Of a stretch of 64,000 nt of DNA, positions 12,801-23,129 are shown piece after piece; the stretch's first letter is position 1, and every line of letters begins with the position of its first letter. The stretch is from Ampullaceana balthica (taxonomy: Eukaryota; Mollusca; Gastropoda; Lymnaeidae), in NCBI GenBank assembly GCA_944989445.1, contig CALYLW010000345.1, positions 186,001 to 250,000 of the forward strand. Reading direction: 5' to 3'. Below the pieces are notes generated by a model. It saw nothing but the letters and a program-made list of their open reading frames with translations, was not told the DNA's origin and did not search any database. Both the position numbers and the translations under genes were made by a program.

Positions 12801-12899
12801 GTTGCATAAGAGACTGATCGCTTGTTCCTTACTGTATCCAAGTGACTCTAAGTAGTCATACTCGTCATGGCTTTTTTTTATATTTGTGTTAGAGGCCAT
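6688..12899 (-). CDS. RING-finger/NHL-repeat protein, five exons, 634 aa
   Basis: Model: exons 12899-12666, 12492-12258, 9995-9596, 8667-7791 and 6846-6688. All junctions are GT-AG and intron phases agree (0, 1, 2, 0), giving 1905 nt including TGA. Residues 44-104 form a C3HC4 RING: C44-x2-C47-x11-C59-x-H61-x2-C64-x2-C67, then C101-P-x-C104. An intron splits the RING after residue 78. Residues 157-290 are Ser/Asp-rich and probably disordered. Residues 303-582 form an NHL beta-propeller; classical blades are at 458-483 (motif VVVADTGNHR) and 506-531 (motif CDANNYRVQVF), with a more diverged first blade at about 319-345. RING-NHL proteins are typically E3 ubiquitin ligases, the RING recruiting the E2 and the propeller binding substrate or RNA. 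No B-box or coiled coil is visible, unlike TRIM2/3/32; in that respect it resembles malin (NHLRC1), which is shorter. An extra B-box exon cannot be excluded, but the phases close without one. Confidence 0.87.
7435..7614 (-). other. Unassigned hydrophobic open frame in the last intron of the RING-NHL gene
   Basis: A minus-strand frame from about 7638 to the stop at 7435 reads as an acidic N-terminal part, one hydrophobic segment (motif ISPYLVVILTIFHLLM) and a short polar tail. It looks more protein-like than nearby frames but matches no family I recognise. A possible acceptor (actaatttag) precedes it, but the phase does not fit splicing from the upstream exon. It starts immediately beside the hairpin at 7615-7677. 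Confidence 0.3.
7615..7677. repeat. Perfect 26-bp inverted repeat with 11-nt loop
   Basis: The arms are 7615-7640 and 7652-7677 with no mismatch. The core of the right arm reads ctttgtgctgggacaatact. Three further pairs, one of them G-U, can form inside the loop. It lies in the last intron of the RING-NHL gene. If transcribed it would fold into a stable hairpin. It could be a small palindromic duplication, a relic of a small transposon, or a short RNA hairpin. Confidence 0.9.
7791..8667 (-). CDS. RING-NHL gene exon 4 (NHL propeller)
   Basis: The acceptor is tatttctcag and the donor is cttcag|gtgagg (phase 0). The exon encodes residues 290-582, essentially the whole propeller. Its composition is clearly coding and the NHL consensus is strong in two blades. 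The open frame continues past the donor into the intron, but that tail has no NHL features. Confidence 0.92.
8668..9595. other. Intron 3 of the RING-NHL gene, with a hAT-end fragment
   Basis: AT-rich intron with no alternative exon recognised. At 9349-9400 it carries a solitary hAT-type terminus, cagtgcttctcaaactttt, with no matching second end nearby, so it is a fragment. Confidence 0.6.
9596..9995 (-). CDS. RING-NHL gene exon 3 (linker)
   Basis: The acceptor is ttccccccag and the donor is gagga|gtaagt. The exon encodes residues 157-290, rich in Ser, Thr, Asp and Gly, including an SRSLSENF motif and an acidic DDDDMEE end. No known domain is seen; this is probably a flexible linker between RING and propeller. 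Confidence 0.82.
9996..12257. other. Intron 2 of the RING-NHL gene (2.26 kb)
   Basis: Mostly AT-rich sequence, apart from the dispersed repeat at 11333-11483. A GC-richer patch at about 11800-11870 contains gcgc motifs with no recognised feature. The minus-strand frame 11668-11468 follows a good acceptor (ttgttttacag) but is phase 0, whereas this intron is phase 1. It therefore does not fit as a cassette exon. Confidence 0.55.
11333..11483 (-). repeat. Dispersed short repeat (gacgcctctg family), copy 1
   Basis: The plus strand begins agaggcgtcactagggttgg and runs through ggtgtcaccc motifs and ttacattttggtgtcaccc. The same sequence in inverse orientation occurs at 21605-21822 and 39755-39920, with a fragment at 34905-34952. 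It lies in intron 2 of the RING-NHL gene, next to an acidic, Ser-rich minus-strand frame (11660-11468) that may belong to the parent transposon. Confidence 0.75.
12258..12492 (-). CDS. RING-NHL gene exon 2
   Basis: The acceptor is cgtttccag at 12494-12493 and the donor is acag|gtact at 12257-12256 (phase 1). It encodes residues 79-156 plus one base. It supplies the last RING pair in FPCPICNYPC and the typical post-RING segment LPTNKRLLQL. The donor was chosen because the next exon needs exactly one carried base. A nearer gt at cct|gtagat would break the frame. Confidence 0.8.
12666..12899 (-). CDS. RING-NHL gene exon 1
   Basis: The start codon is at 12899 in the context cataATGgcc. The exon encodes residues 1-78 and ends at tgcag|gtaac (phase 0). 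It holds the first six zinc ligands of the RING (C44, C47, C59, H61, C64, C67). The preceding stretch at about 17-42, with a LGYSKEQAISLL motif, looks UBA-like; that is only a resemblance. Confidence 0.87.
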
Positions 12900-14214
12900 T
12901 ATGACGTTTAAAAATGAAATACTATTATAAAAAGGTCAATAAATATTTTTTTACCGCATGTTTCAAATATATTTAATGTTCTGAAAGGTTTAAAAACCTG
13001 TTGAAGAAATATAAAAATGAAATAAGCACCATAATAAAAGGTATAAAATTAAAAGATTATCCTTCAGCGCAAACAATACTTTACATTGCTACAGACTACG
13101 CCTAAATAATTTCAATAGATCTAAATCATCCTCAAATATAAAAGAAAAAATATTTTTTAAAATTAAATTCAATAGTAAGTTTGGAAAACTAAATAATAAT
13201 ATAAAATTTCGAGGTTTTTTTTTAAAAATCCATTCATAAAATGAATTTACACTTTCGCGATTTTCCTCTTTAAAGTTTAAGGTATATAAAATTTGACTCA
13301 TTATTATGTTTGAACAATTCGTTTGGCAAACTTCATTACAATTATTTCCAAAAGTGCCAATATAAAGTATTGTTTCTTTGTTATGTCTTTAATTAATATA
13401 TATTCAACTAATGAAGACCTGACCAAATTCCTCATGAGTCAAATAGTATAATCATTTATAAAAAAAAACACTAGCAATGCTAAAGTAACATGGTCTAGGA
13501 AATTTGTAAAGAATTTAGCCCTCCTTAGTACTTAGTATCTTGTTATATTCCCAAATTTTTAATTAAAATTTAATTTCTTATTTGTCGCCATCACTCACTA
13601 TCACCCCTTACCACTCTCCTGCTCCTCACTCAATCTATGTTTTATTAGCAAAGAAACAGTTTTGATGGCCCTGTGTTTTTGGGAGGTGTTTTTTTTCTCT
13701 CCAAATTTTAAAGTTATCTTTCTATTTAAAACTACCCCACTGCTCCTTGCCAACCTTTACACCCCCTCCCCCTTTTCTCTCTCATGTGATTTTAATATCA
13801 ATATAATATAGACATGAAACTAGACACAGAAAAAAAAGTTAATAATAATTGCACATATATAGTCTTTAAAAAGTGGGAGCAAGGGTTTGGGAGGGGACTC
13901 TACCGTTTTATATTATCAGAAAATAAGCTTGATGAAATACTGAAAAATATTTCAATTAATTTGCCTATTACTATTATTAACTGAATACATTTCAATTCAG
14001 TATTTCATTTAACCATTCATTACTATACATAATCAATCATTATACAATATTATTAGTTGGACTAGATCTATCAAGTTTTTGTATTCTGATTTTTGTAAGT
14101 GGGCAAGCAGAATAGTTAATTTAATAATGATTGCACGCAAACATGATTCATACTTCATTGGGCATTATGTGCCATGGGTATGAGCCATTTTTAAATCCCT
14201 TATATTAACTTCAT
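12900..14214. other. 5' flank of the RING-NHL gene
   Basis: The promoter and 5' UTR of the minus-strand gene should lie in the first few hundred bases, but no TATA box or initiator stands out in this AT-rich sequence. No coding exon or transposon end is recognised. Confidence 0.4.
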
Positions 14215-14730
14215 CGCCGTCTCTCTCTGTCTTGGGTACCGCGGAAAAATTAGAAGTCAAAAATTGAACCATTTCCCATCATGCCATCGAGCTGAAATTT
14301 GGCACACGGACCCGTGTCACCTAACAATGCATCGTATCAAAAATTCAGATCAATCGAACGTAGTTATTAAATTAATGCATTTTTAGTTTATCTATATAAA
14401 CTATATGTAGCGGTCGCTATCGTTTACATTTTACGGGTCACTTGACTTCACCCCAGCCTTCGGTGAACACATCTCGTGTTTTAACCAGGTAAACCGGCCT
14501 GCTTTTGTTTACATTTTGCGTGTCACGCTGAGCTCGGTCTAGCGATCGGTGACAAGACCGTTCCCCTCTCCCACCCCCCACCCGGGTTAAAAGCAAAGGG
14601 GAGTTAAGACAGATTCAGTATGTAAATATTTGTCGCGTTTGAACATAATCAATACTTTTAGTTATGTCTCATATATAAGGGATTTATAGTCAAAAACTTT
14701 GTTTTTACGGGTTTGTTTTATTTTTTATAG
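14215..14730. repeat. Dispersed repeat family R, copy 1
   Basis: This shares long blocks with other parts of the window: the gggatttatagtcaaaaact block followed by ttgtttttacg recurs near 42535 and 52345 and, inverted, near 36430 and 36920. The gagctgaaattt and tttcagat segments recur near 24060-24130 and, inverted, at about 36730-36810 and 39070-39150. No coding capacity is seen. The family resembles the Helitron-like pair at 42368 and 52160. Confidence 0.65.
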
Positions 14731-14974
14731 TAAAGTGGGTTTAACCTGAATTAAGTTTAAGTTGTCGTCTTATCTGCTCCTCCTAAACAGAAGATTATTG
14801 CGTCCAACGTTCTGCAAAGAAGGTATCTATTGGCAAGTGACACATCATTCACAGTTCAGTATTCACAGGCCACGGCTATTCCCAGACGCCTTTGTTTCCC
14901 AAACTAGTGTCAGGTACACATTTGGAGCTGGGTGAACTCAAGGCCACCCATGGCCCCCCCCGAAGAAATCTCTT

Positions 14975-15050
14975 CCTTCAAAGAAATTCGAACCCATGCC
15001 ATGACCCTCGGTATGCTAGCCGAGCGCACATGCCACTCAATTACAAAATT
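14975..15050 (-). repeat. tRNA-derived SINE head or tRNA-like pseudogene
   Basis: Read on the minus strand it contains an A-box-like tggcatgtgcgctcggctag and, about 30 nt further, the B-box-like gggttcgaattt, with a codon-arm-like ataccgagggtcat in between. That order and spacing are those of a tRNA, but a clean acceptor stem and an intact cloverleaf are not apparent. A tRNA-derived SINE is more likely than a working tRNA gene. Confidence 0.5.
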
Positions 15051-15912
15051 GACTCAACCATTAGTATTAGCAAGGAATGTCATGGAGGGCTGATTCAGTT
15101 TACAGCTGAATAATAATAAATAATACTAATATTTATAAACCGGTAGTATTACTAATTAGACTAAGACTACACTACTATAATAGTTTCCACAACTCCCTGC
15201 GATTATGTGAAGGGGCGAAATGTAAATGAGTGAAAACCAGTGAACAATGAGGAGTAACAGTAAAGAGTACTTAAAGTAAAGTTAAAGTATCTTCTCTTCA
15301 GTCGAGGCACTAGCCCTGGCTGCCAGCCTGGCTATAAACTCTAAATTTTAATTTATTTAAATTTAAAGCCTTTTTATAAGAGTAGCGGGATGTTGTGATT
15401 TGTAAATGTAGATAGTATAAACTAATTTCAGCTTTTTTAGAATTGTTTACAGCTATTTATCAATGCCAATACATTGTGCAGTGTACAGGTTCTCTTCTTG
15501 TGAGACAGAGACGGGTGTCAACTTCCTTAATGAATTATTAGAGCTGTGCTTTCTCGAAGTCATGTGACTGACACATGATTAAGTTATCCATGAATCATAG
15601 TATTTTCGTTTTTTAACATTGAAATTATTTTCCTTGTTTTATGTTTACATGAGGTAGATAGAGAATATATCAAGAATATTCATCTCTAAAAAACACACAA
15701 ATTAATGCAAGTACAAGAATTAGTAACAATAATTTATTATAATTATATTATTGTAGATAATATAGTTTACTGGCGACGAATTTTCCAAAGTCAAAGTGTC
15801 TTGTTAATTTTAAAAAAAGTAACCTCTTCTCCTTATTCCTTTCTTAATTCCCTTCCCCCTTATTCCTTCTTCTTCAAACTTCTTAATTTTCAGTCAATGA
15901 CACTTTGGGGGG
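15051..15912. other. Intergenic spacer
   Basis: AT-rich spacer without a convincing coding frame, transposon end or RNA gene. Several short TA-rich runs are present. Confidence 0.4.
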
Positions 15913-16684
15913 TGGGCCACCAGTGGCGTAGCTAGGGGGGCGGTGGGGGCGGTCCGCCCCGGCGGCACTCATTTTGGGGGCGGCATTTGTGGGCATTTGA
16001 AAAGTACAACCATTTCAGCACAACCGCCCTTTTGCTTTTGAAGAGGGAAAACCAAGGTGAAACAAAATTATTCGCAATTTTGAGTCTTATATAGCCTAAT
16101 GGATTCGCACATTTGTGTGATTACACAGTGGATATTTTAACTAACGCAAAACCGTTCAAACATTTTTTATCGCTCAAAAAAGGTATCCATTTCTTTGGAA
16201 AACTAAGTGGTATAGGTCACAGATGACGCTTTTAGAAGAAAACTATCCGAATAATATGTGCGATTGCTATTAATATCGCCACGACAGTTTTTACGTGGAA
16301 TTTCGACATTCTCAGAATAATGCGCTAACAAGTACCCACAAGGCATGGTGGTTCAAATATTGTTTCTAACTTGCAAGTAGTAATTTATATTACTGTTTCA
16401 GTTTTCAGAAAATTATTGTAAGGTAGGTTATTAAAAAATAAATTAATTTTGTTTTTATTGCATTAAAGTGGCACACATAATTTGTGTTTTTTAAATTAAA
16501 ATACGGTTATTCATTAAAAATGTTTCGCCTATCCAATTAAAGTAAATAATTTGAATTCATCTATTTTATGGAAAATTATTAAGATTTATGACAAGAATAT
16601 GTAAATATTCACATTTCTCTGTTAATAAACACCACAATAGGCATACTAATTTCGAAAAAGACATACTTTAAAATTTCAAGAATC

Positions 16685-17515
16685 TTGAAAAAATTGACAT
16701 GTGAAGAAGTAACTAGGAAAACGAGAACAGATGCTGGAATTTTACTCAATTCAATGCAATATTTTTCTTTTCTATGTTATCTCTATTTATGTGAACCCGT
16801 CATTTTTAAATTAATGCAAAGCCATTGCATGGAACAAAGAGATGTGCTAATACAAAATGCTGTTATTGCCAAACAATTTTTGAAGAGACGTAGATATCAA
16901 CTGAACGCCGAGTGCGAAGGAGAAAAAAATATGATTAGGTAAAATTCAGAAGATGAGGTTCTATCTGTAGAACAAGAAGTACAACGATAATTTTTTTTTA
17001 TCTGTGGATGGAATTATACAAGAAAATAAAAGAACGCTTTGATGAGTTACATGTCCTTGCAAGAAAATATTCGTAATACCATGTAACCTACTAAATGAAG
17101 CATTTGAACATCAAATAAATTACTTATTGAAATTGATAAAGAACAGTTCAATATGTAAAGAAAAAGGGATCCTGGTTTTTATGGCTGTACCTACACTACA
17201 AGAACAGGCATTGTGTTAGAAAAACGGGGGGAAAGGCCCCCTTGATGTATTAAAATTTATTCAACAGTATAGCTTGGAAAATTATGCACCCAACATTGTA
17301 ATTTTGCTATGAGTTTTTTCAAATATTGCTATCAGTGTCGCTAGTTGTGAAAGGAGCTTCTGCAAACTGAAGTTGATAAAAATTATCTTCGTTCCACAAT
17401 GAGCGATTTAAGACAATAAAATCTTGCAATACTGTCCATAGAACAAGATATTACAAATAATTTTAATTTTGATAGCATAATACACGATTTTTCTATTATG
17501 AAAGTCAGGAAATAA
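16685..17515 (+). pseudogene. ZMYM1-like hAT transposase remnant
   Basis: An open stretch at 16685-16942 has the feel of the central helical part (RTDAGILLNSMQYFSFLCYL). Further on, at about 17250-17510, an interrupted frame gives the C-terminal dimerisation region with YSLENYAPN, SVASCERSFCKLKLIK and a trailing ILNFDS-like segment. Stops and frameshifts break it and much of the catalytic core is missing. Assignment is by motif resemblance. Confidence 0.75.
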
Positions 17516-17894
17516 ATGTATAAATATGTTTACATACAAATGTATACAATGTCTTTGTTTGTAAAAAAAAATCATTTATTTATAAATAAAAAATAAAAGA
17601 ATAGTAATAGTAATTGGTAAAGTTTTTTTTTGGTGTAAATGTGGAATATGTTTTGTCTCATTGGGGGGCCTGCGACCTCAGTAACTTTCGTGTGGGCTTA
17701 AAAAAAGTATCTTGTATTTTTATAAATGTGTATTTATAGGTATATAATCTTATGCGGCCTCTTTTATTACTCAGTTTACTGCTTACATAAATATGGCATG
17801 CAATGGTAAACATGTTCCCCACCTTTACGTCATTTCAATTATAATTATTTATTCAAATTTATTAATTTATAAAAACCATAATATAATCAACTAA

Positions 17895-18298
17895 GTGGCC
17901 GTCCATAAATGATGTCACGCGATTTTGACTGATTTTCCACCCCCTCTACCCCCTCGTCACATGTCATAAAAACTTAGACTCCTTCTTCAATAAGACGTCA
18001 CAAAGCTTTGACCCTCCCCCCCTCCATATTTCTGTTTGAAAATGAGCATTTAAAAAAAAATGTTGTCATTTAAGTATGTTTTTAGTGTAACCCTGCATTC
18101 TAATATCGTAACACGCATTTTACATAAACGTCATTAAATAAAGTGTCAGTAATCAAATATTTAAGTGGAAATTTTATTTAAAGTTGCACGTTTTGACGTG
18201 ACGTCACATTTCTTAAACACCCCCCCCCCGGTCGTCACACATCGTCACAAATGTGTGACTCCCCCCCCCGGTGTGTGACGTCATTTATGGACGGCCCC
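17895..18298. mobile_element. Non-autonomous DNA element (ggccgtccataaatgac family), copy a
   Basis: The ends are ggccgtccataaatgatgtc and the inverse gacgtcatttatggacggcc, followed inward by cgtcac-rich and C/G-homopolymer segments. A ctaa lies on both sides (17891-17894 and 18299-18302). It is nested inside the hAT element at 15921-18358. Other members lie at 22888-23129, 36165-39448 (degenerate), 37021-38864 and 40201-40515. Confidence 0.85.
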
Positions 18299-19299
18299 CT
18301 AAAAAGGGCGGCAAATTGGAGACCGCCCCGGGCGGCAAAAGTTCTAGCTACGCCACTGGGGGGCACATAGCCCCATTTCCTACGTTACTTAAAATTGCAG
18401 GAAGAATCAGCGACACAGAAAATGGGTGGCAGAACATTCCACTTTAAGAAGCTAATCGCAGTGCAGTACTATTCTAATAAGTTAGAATAGTGTTTGTAGA
18501 CTTAAAAGCTTCTGAAAGAAGAGCTTAACTTAGTACAAGTAGTAAGTAGTTAGTATTGGTTTAAGTTTAAGTATTACTATTACTATTATTTAGGTCACAT
18601 CCATGGGTGTCGCTAGGAATTTTTCCAAGGGGGGGGGGCAAAAAAAATTAACACTCTTTTTTATTTTAACTGACAATGCCATACAGGTACAATTTTCAAT
18701 TAAATTCAAGTGCAGTTTAAAATAAGGGTCGAAAAAAGCCTTATAAATTAATAAGATTTACAAATTAGTGCTGTAATAGCTAAAAATACAACATTTATTA
18801 ATGCATTTAATAAATTAAAAACGTAAGTTTTCACGAAAAAATTGAATTTTGCTGTGAAATAATATGCGTGTAGAAACTGCAGGATTACCAAGGATGGATA
18901 TCAGAAATTTTTTTACAGGCTTAAAAAAAAATTAAAAAGTAAACCAATCGCGGGAGTCCGAAATGCCGTTATTAGAAGATTTTGGGGCGTCTGCAGCATC
19001 TGACTTATCATTGTCATTGAGGACAACAGTATACGTTCAACAGCCAGACACAACTGAAGCAACTGTTCCTAATTTGATTGTCGCTGACACTTATTCATTT
19101 CCTAAATTGGATATTGGGAGGTAGGCTATGTCTGGACATAAGACCTTTCAAATAAGTTGAAATTGCAGCTGATTCGTGATTGTTGGACCCTTGATAAAAA
19201 TTATGATTTTAGAGCTGACAGGTGAGGGAAACAGAGTTTTTAGTTTTTAGATATGCATGGTTATCAGACTATTCACCGTGGCTTGTATACTCGCAAATT

Positions 19300-20790
19300 T
19301 TAATAGGTGCCTTTTGCAAATATTGCGTGTTGTTTCTGCAAAAAGTAATTCTATGAGTTCAGTGGGTATTTGTCATCAAACCATGTACAAAATATAAAGA
19401 TTTCAACGAAGATGCACGTAGCAACCTGCAAAGCACATTATGGCACAAAGGCTCTCATGAAGATGCAAGGAATTTTATTTGCTTTATTGGAAGCCAAAGC
19501 AGTTTCTATAGATGAGCAGTTGGACTCATCATTTATAATTTAGATGACAAATTCAAGAAAATCGCAACAAACTGGGTCCCATCATTTCTACAATCCTATT
19601 TTGCTGCATGCATGTTTTAGCACTTCGTGGAACAGAATCAAATTCTGGTAATTTGTATGAACTGTTAGAGTTTCGTGTTGAATCTGGAGATGAAGTTCTT
19701 GGTAATCGTTTGTCAATTGGTTCTTGTAGGCCCTAGTGCTGAATATGGTTCGCTGACAAAACGGCCCCGACAATTGGGCTCCGACATAACGGCCCCGACA
19801 AAACGGCCCTGGACTAATAGATGGACTAATAGTAAAATTTACAATCAAATATATTCGTATTTTTTACTCACCTATTCAGTGTCAGGTTTAGCTACATAAA
19901 CAATAATAACACCACAAAAGTGAATTTAATAGCCTTTACGCGAAATGGTACCAATAACGGTTGTTTGTTGACAAGAAACAATATAATAACATCACAAGAG
20001 ATAATTTTACAATTTTGCAACTTTTTTAAGGGTGAAAAAGTTGACGAAAGCTTAAAATGCAAAAAAAAATGTTTTTGTTAAAAAATGTTAACAATTTGTC
20101 TGGGGCCTTTTTGGCCGGGGCCGTTTTGTCTGGGGCCGTTTTGGCGGGTAACCGCTGAGTGTATCTCGGCAACTACGCAAAACACTATAATCGAAATTTG
20201 TGGGCCTCTCTTGCGTGAAGACATTGTTCGTGAAGCAAATAATTCAGTTGCATTTTCTATACTTGCAGACGAGACAAATGACATTTCAGGCATTGAGCAG
20301 ATGTCATTTGGTGTTAGATTTGTCGAAGAACAAAATGGGAAAATGATGGTCACAGAAGAATTCATGGGATATATTCCAATTGTCAATAGAACATCTTAAG
20401 GTTTAACAAACACCATCATTACTAATTCATTAGAATTTTGATTAAATATGACAAAGCTTGTTGGCCAAGGATACTACGGATGTTCTACAATGGCAGGTAA
20501 AGAAGGAGGAGTCCAAGCAATAATTCGAAAAAAATACCCAAAAGCAGCAGTTATACATTGCAGTTCACATAAACTAAATGTTGTTGTGAACGATTTAAAT
20601 AATGTGAATGTTGTACGAAACACAATAGGAACAATTAAGTCAATTATAGTGTTTTTCCGAGAAAGTAATCAGCAAAGAAAACTTATTCTAAATGTCCCTT
20701 TGCTATGTGAAACTAGATGGTCACATAAATATAAAGCTTGCGGATTTTTGCTGAAAATGTTACAGAAATTGTTAAACAACTGAAATATTT
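19300..20790 (+). pseudogene. hAT (DUF4371/THAP12-like) transposase remnant
   Basis: Part 1 (about 19370-19740) includes the LLEFRVESGDEVLGNRL motif. After the nested insertion the protein resumes at about 20150 with ISATTQNTIIEICGPLLRED, then FSILADETNDISG (a catalytic Asp region of this family) up to a stop at 20397. It continues at 20448-20783 with GQGYYGCSTMAG, HCSSHKLNVVV and LCETRW before stopping early. Family members usually continue several hundred residues further, so the C-terminus is missing. Confidence 0.88.
19738..20158. mobile_element. Nested MITE with iterated 14-bp inverted subterminal repeats
   Basis: The left part carries four consecutive 14-bp units, gacaaaacggcccc and variants, at 19755-19810. 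The right part carries the inverse units (ggggccgttttgtc) at about 20098-20149. A gctga pentamer lies at both outer edges (19738-19742 and 20154-20158), which may be the target duplication. The insertion separates two halves of the hAT transposase that join sensibly when it is ignored. Confidence 0.8.
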
Positions 20791-20992
20791 AGAACAATCA
20801 GTAATGTAATCATTTATACTTGCAGATATAATTCTTTTTTATGTTTGATAAATGTAAACTGTCTTCCATGTAATAAACTTCAGGAAATTTAGTTCAGTTT
20901 TATTGTAACAAATTTATGACATTTTTTTTCTCAAATGTAAGGTGGGGGACAAATGCCCCCTTGCCCCCCTTCCCTACGCCCATGGTCACATC

Positions 20993-21604
20993 TTATGCTA
21001 TTTTATTAAAATAAAAACACGATTATTTTTAAAAAAATACTATTTTTTTGGTGTTGTTTTAGTCGATTTTTTCTCGGGTCCCATTGAGTTCGACTTTACT
21101 CGAATTATTTTAGAGTCAAAATGTCACGTTATACTTTTTTCGGCTTAAATAATTCTCTAATAATGATTGACTTTAAAATTGAAAGTTACAAAAGTGAGCC
21201 AAATTACACTTACATTTTGGACACCTCAAACGTTAGACGAATTTTTTTTTAATTTTTAAAATTATTAAATGATCTTAAAGTATAACAGGCAAGACNTTAA
21301 ACATTTAAAAAAATGTCATTAAGTTAATTAATAAACTTTTTATTTAAGTTCAAGGCTTTTGTGACATATGTTGGGAACATTTTCTTCTTTAAATTGTTGT
21401 CCCATGTCATTAAATAGTGGACTATGAAAGAGCGACGACGAATAGGCGCAAACATAAAAGAGCTATATTATACCTTGTACTTGTAGGTAGTGCAGCTTGA
21501 AACATTAGCATCTATTAGAACAATCGCCTCAAATATTCAACTGTACTCTTTTCTTGTGTGCTATATTACGAGTCACTGTCACGAAATTAATTAGTAAGTT
21601 ACGC
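20993..21604. other. Intergenic spacer with ambiguous base
   Basis: AT-rich spacer with no gene recognised. The only N in the window is at 21296. Confidence 0.5.
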
Positions 21605-21822
21605 TAAGTATTGGCGTCACTCGGGGTGGGGAACGCACCGGGTGACACCATCATAAGGGGTGACACCAAGATGTAAAATTCTGTATGTCACTGTCACTGT
21701 ATGTTCCCGTTATTTGGCACTAGAACTAGAAGACTCGAAGGAGTTCTATGGGTTAAGTCGTGAGGGGTAACACCATGAGCTTCCGCACCGGACAACACCA
21801 ACCATAGTGACGCCTCTGGACC
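21605..21822 (+). repeat. Dispersed short repeat (gacgcctctg family), copy 2
   Basis: It reads ggcgtcactcggggtgggga, then ggtgacaccatc, a ttctgtatg/cccgttatttggcact core, and ends agtgacgcctctgg. It is about 80% similar by eye to 39755-39920, and the inverse matches 11333-11483. The two ends are inverted relatives (ggcgtcact and agtgacgcc), so it is probably a small DNA transposon. Confidence 0.75.
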
Positions 21823-22039
21823 AGAGTGAGGAGATTGAAGATGTGATCGACAGCATTTTAAAAAAATCATTTAGGCTACTAAAATTTATATTTATTTTGT
21901 GACACAACTTAATGTTATTATTCTTATTTGTAGGCTATCCAATTATCAAATGTTTGCAAAATCCGGGGTGAGGGGGGGGCGGGTGGGCGTTTGCCGAAGT
22001 CAACAATGTGCATACCATGGCGTAAGCGACAAATGTTAT

Positions 22040-22680
22040 AACTGAGACACCGGGCCCTGGAAAGTGTGCACCAAACACTGCAGTGGTCAGGCCTTGTACT
22101 TGTGGGATTTGACACGGTCGTGTACTCGGACTCGAGATCAGCTCTCGAGGTCCTGAAGAGCGAGAACGTAGCACCCACTTGGTTGACGTCATCCTAGATG
22201 ACGTGGGCAGGCTCGAAAAACTCGGGGATAAGATAACAGTGCAGTGGATCCCGAACGACGTGAATGTCGATGACAACGAAAAGGCAGACTCCCTAGCAAA
22301 AGCCGGGGCGGCCCAACCCCAACCAGACGTCCCAGTCATTTATCTTGGGTAAAAGACATGGCTGGCCGACCACTTTAGGAACAAGATGTATCAGGATTGG
22401 GCTGACTGCTATGGGGGTGGGTCACTAACATTCCCAAGCCATGTCAAACAGACCAGTGATGGAAACTGAGTCGCAAACACCAGAGTTTGCTGACTCAAAT
22501 GAGAACGGAGCATTGCCCAACTAACTTATACTTTAACAGGCCCTGCCACAACAGGGACTCGAACTACCGGCATTGCAGCCTAGCCTCTGAAACAGTGTTA
22601 CACCTGTTAACTTCGTGCCCCGCGCTAGTCATAGCCGGGGAGGTTAGGGAGGCAAAAGAGTCCCACATTAATCATTAAGA
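22040..22680 (+). pseudogene. Non-LTR retrotransposon remnant: RNase H and C-terminus
   Basis: Plus-strand frames give VVYSDSRSALEVLK (RNase H core with the catalytic Asp), then in another frame VQWIPNDVNVDDNEKADSLA (the second RNase H acidic region). Downstream comes a MRTEHCPTNLYF segment and a Cys-rich CRHC-like end, NYRHCSLASETVLHLLTSCP. That order is typical of Jockey/I-type LINE ORF2 proteins with RNase H. At least two frameshifts and several stops are present. Confidence 0.78.
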
Positions 22681-22887
22681 CAATATTGTATGGCACTGCG
22701 CAGCAGATGGAGCAGGTTTACCAGGTGTTAGCCAAGGCTTTAAGAGAGAGTACTCTCAGGGCAAAAGAATATGTGGTTAGTTTATAACTGAGACACTTAA
22801 AGTCTTCAGAAATGTTTTCTTTGTCCATATATTCTATATGTGTATCCTGTAGATAGAGGGAGCGTCTGTAACAGGAAATGTGTTTAT

Positions 22888-23129
22888 GGGGCCGTCCATA
22901 AGTACGTCACGCTATTTTTGACCATTTTAAACTCACCCCCTCCCCCCCTGTCACAAATCTTGGACGAAAGTATGTCACACTTTAGAATTTTTTTATTAAC
23001 AAAATAATTAAAATTTAATATAAAACACAGTGACGTCACACATGGCCGGATCTCGCCCTGGCACAAACTGTCACATTTTCTTACACCGCCACACCCCCTC
23101 TTGAGCGTGTCGTACTTTATGGACGGCCA
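22888..23129. mobile_element. Non-autonomous DNA element (ggccgtccataaatgac family), copy b
   Basis: It begins ggggccgtccataagtacgtcacgc and closes with the inverse cgtactttatggacggcc. The internal C-rich tracts (accccctcccccc) match the other members. No target duplication is clear. Confidence 0.85.

Larger units (their letters stand above)
15921..18358 (+). mobile_element. hAT transposon, ZMYM1-like, decayed
   Basis: It begins cagtggcgtagctag and ends with the inverted form ctagctacgccactg (18344-18358), a perfect 15-bp TIR match. Next to each end lies a G/C-rich block with ggcggc motifs. The flanking octamers tgggccac and gggggcac agree at 6 of 8, so the target duplication is degenerate. 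The interior holds broken transposase pieces and, near its 3' end, a nested MITE (17895-18298). Confidence 0.85.
18594..20992 (+). mobile_element. hAT transposon with DUF4371/THAP12-like transposase, 8-bp TSD
   Basis: The body is 18602-20984. Its ends are catgggtgtcgctagg and, inverted, catgggcgtaggg, each followed inward by a poly-G run. The target duplication gtcacatc is perfect (18594-18601 and 20985-20992). It encodes a plus-strand transposase broken by mutations and by a nested element at about 19743-20153. Confidence 0.92.

Noticed and set aside
14975..15050. Functional tRNA gene
   Set aside because: A- and B-box-like motifs are present but no clean acceptor stem or cloverleaf was found.
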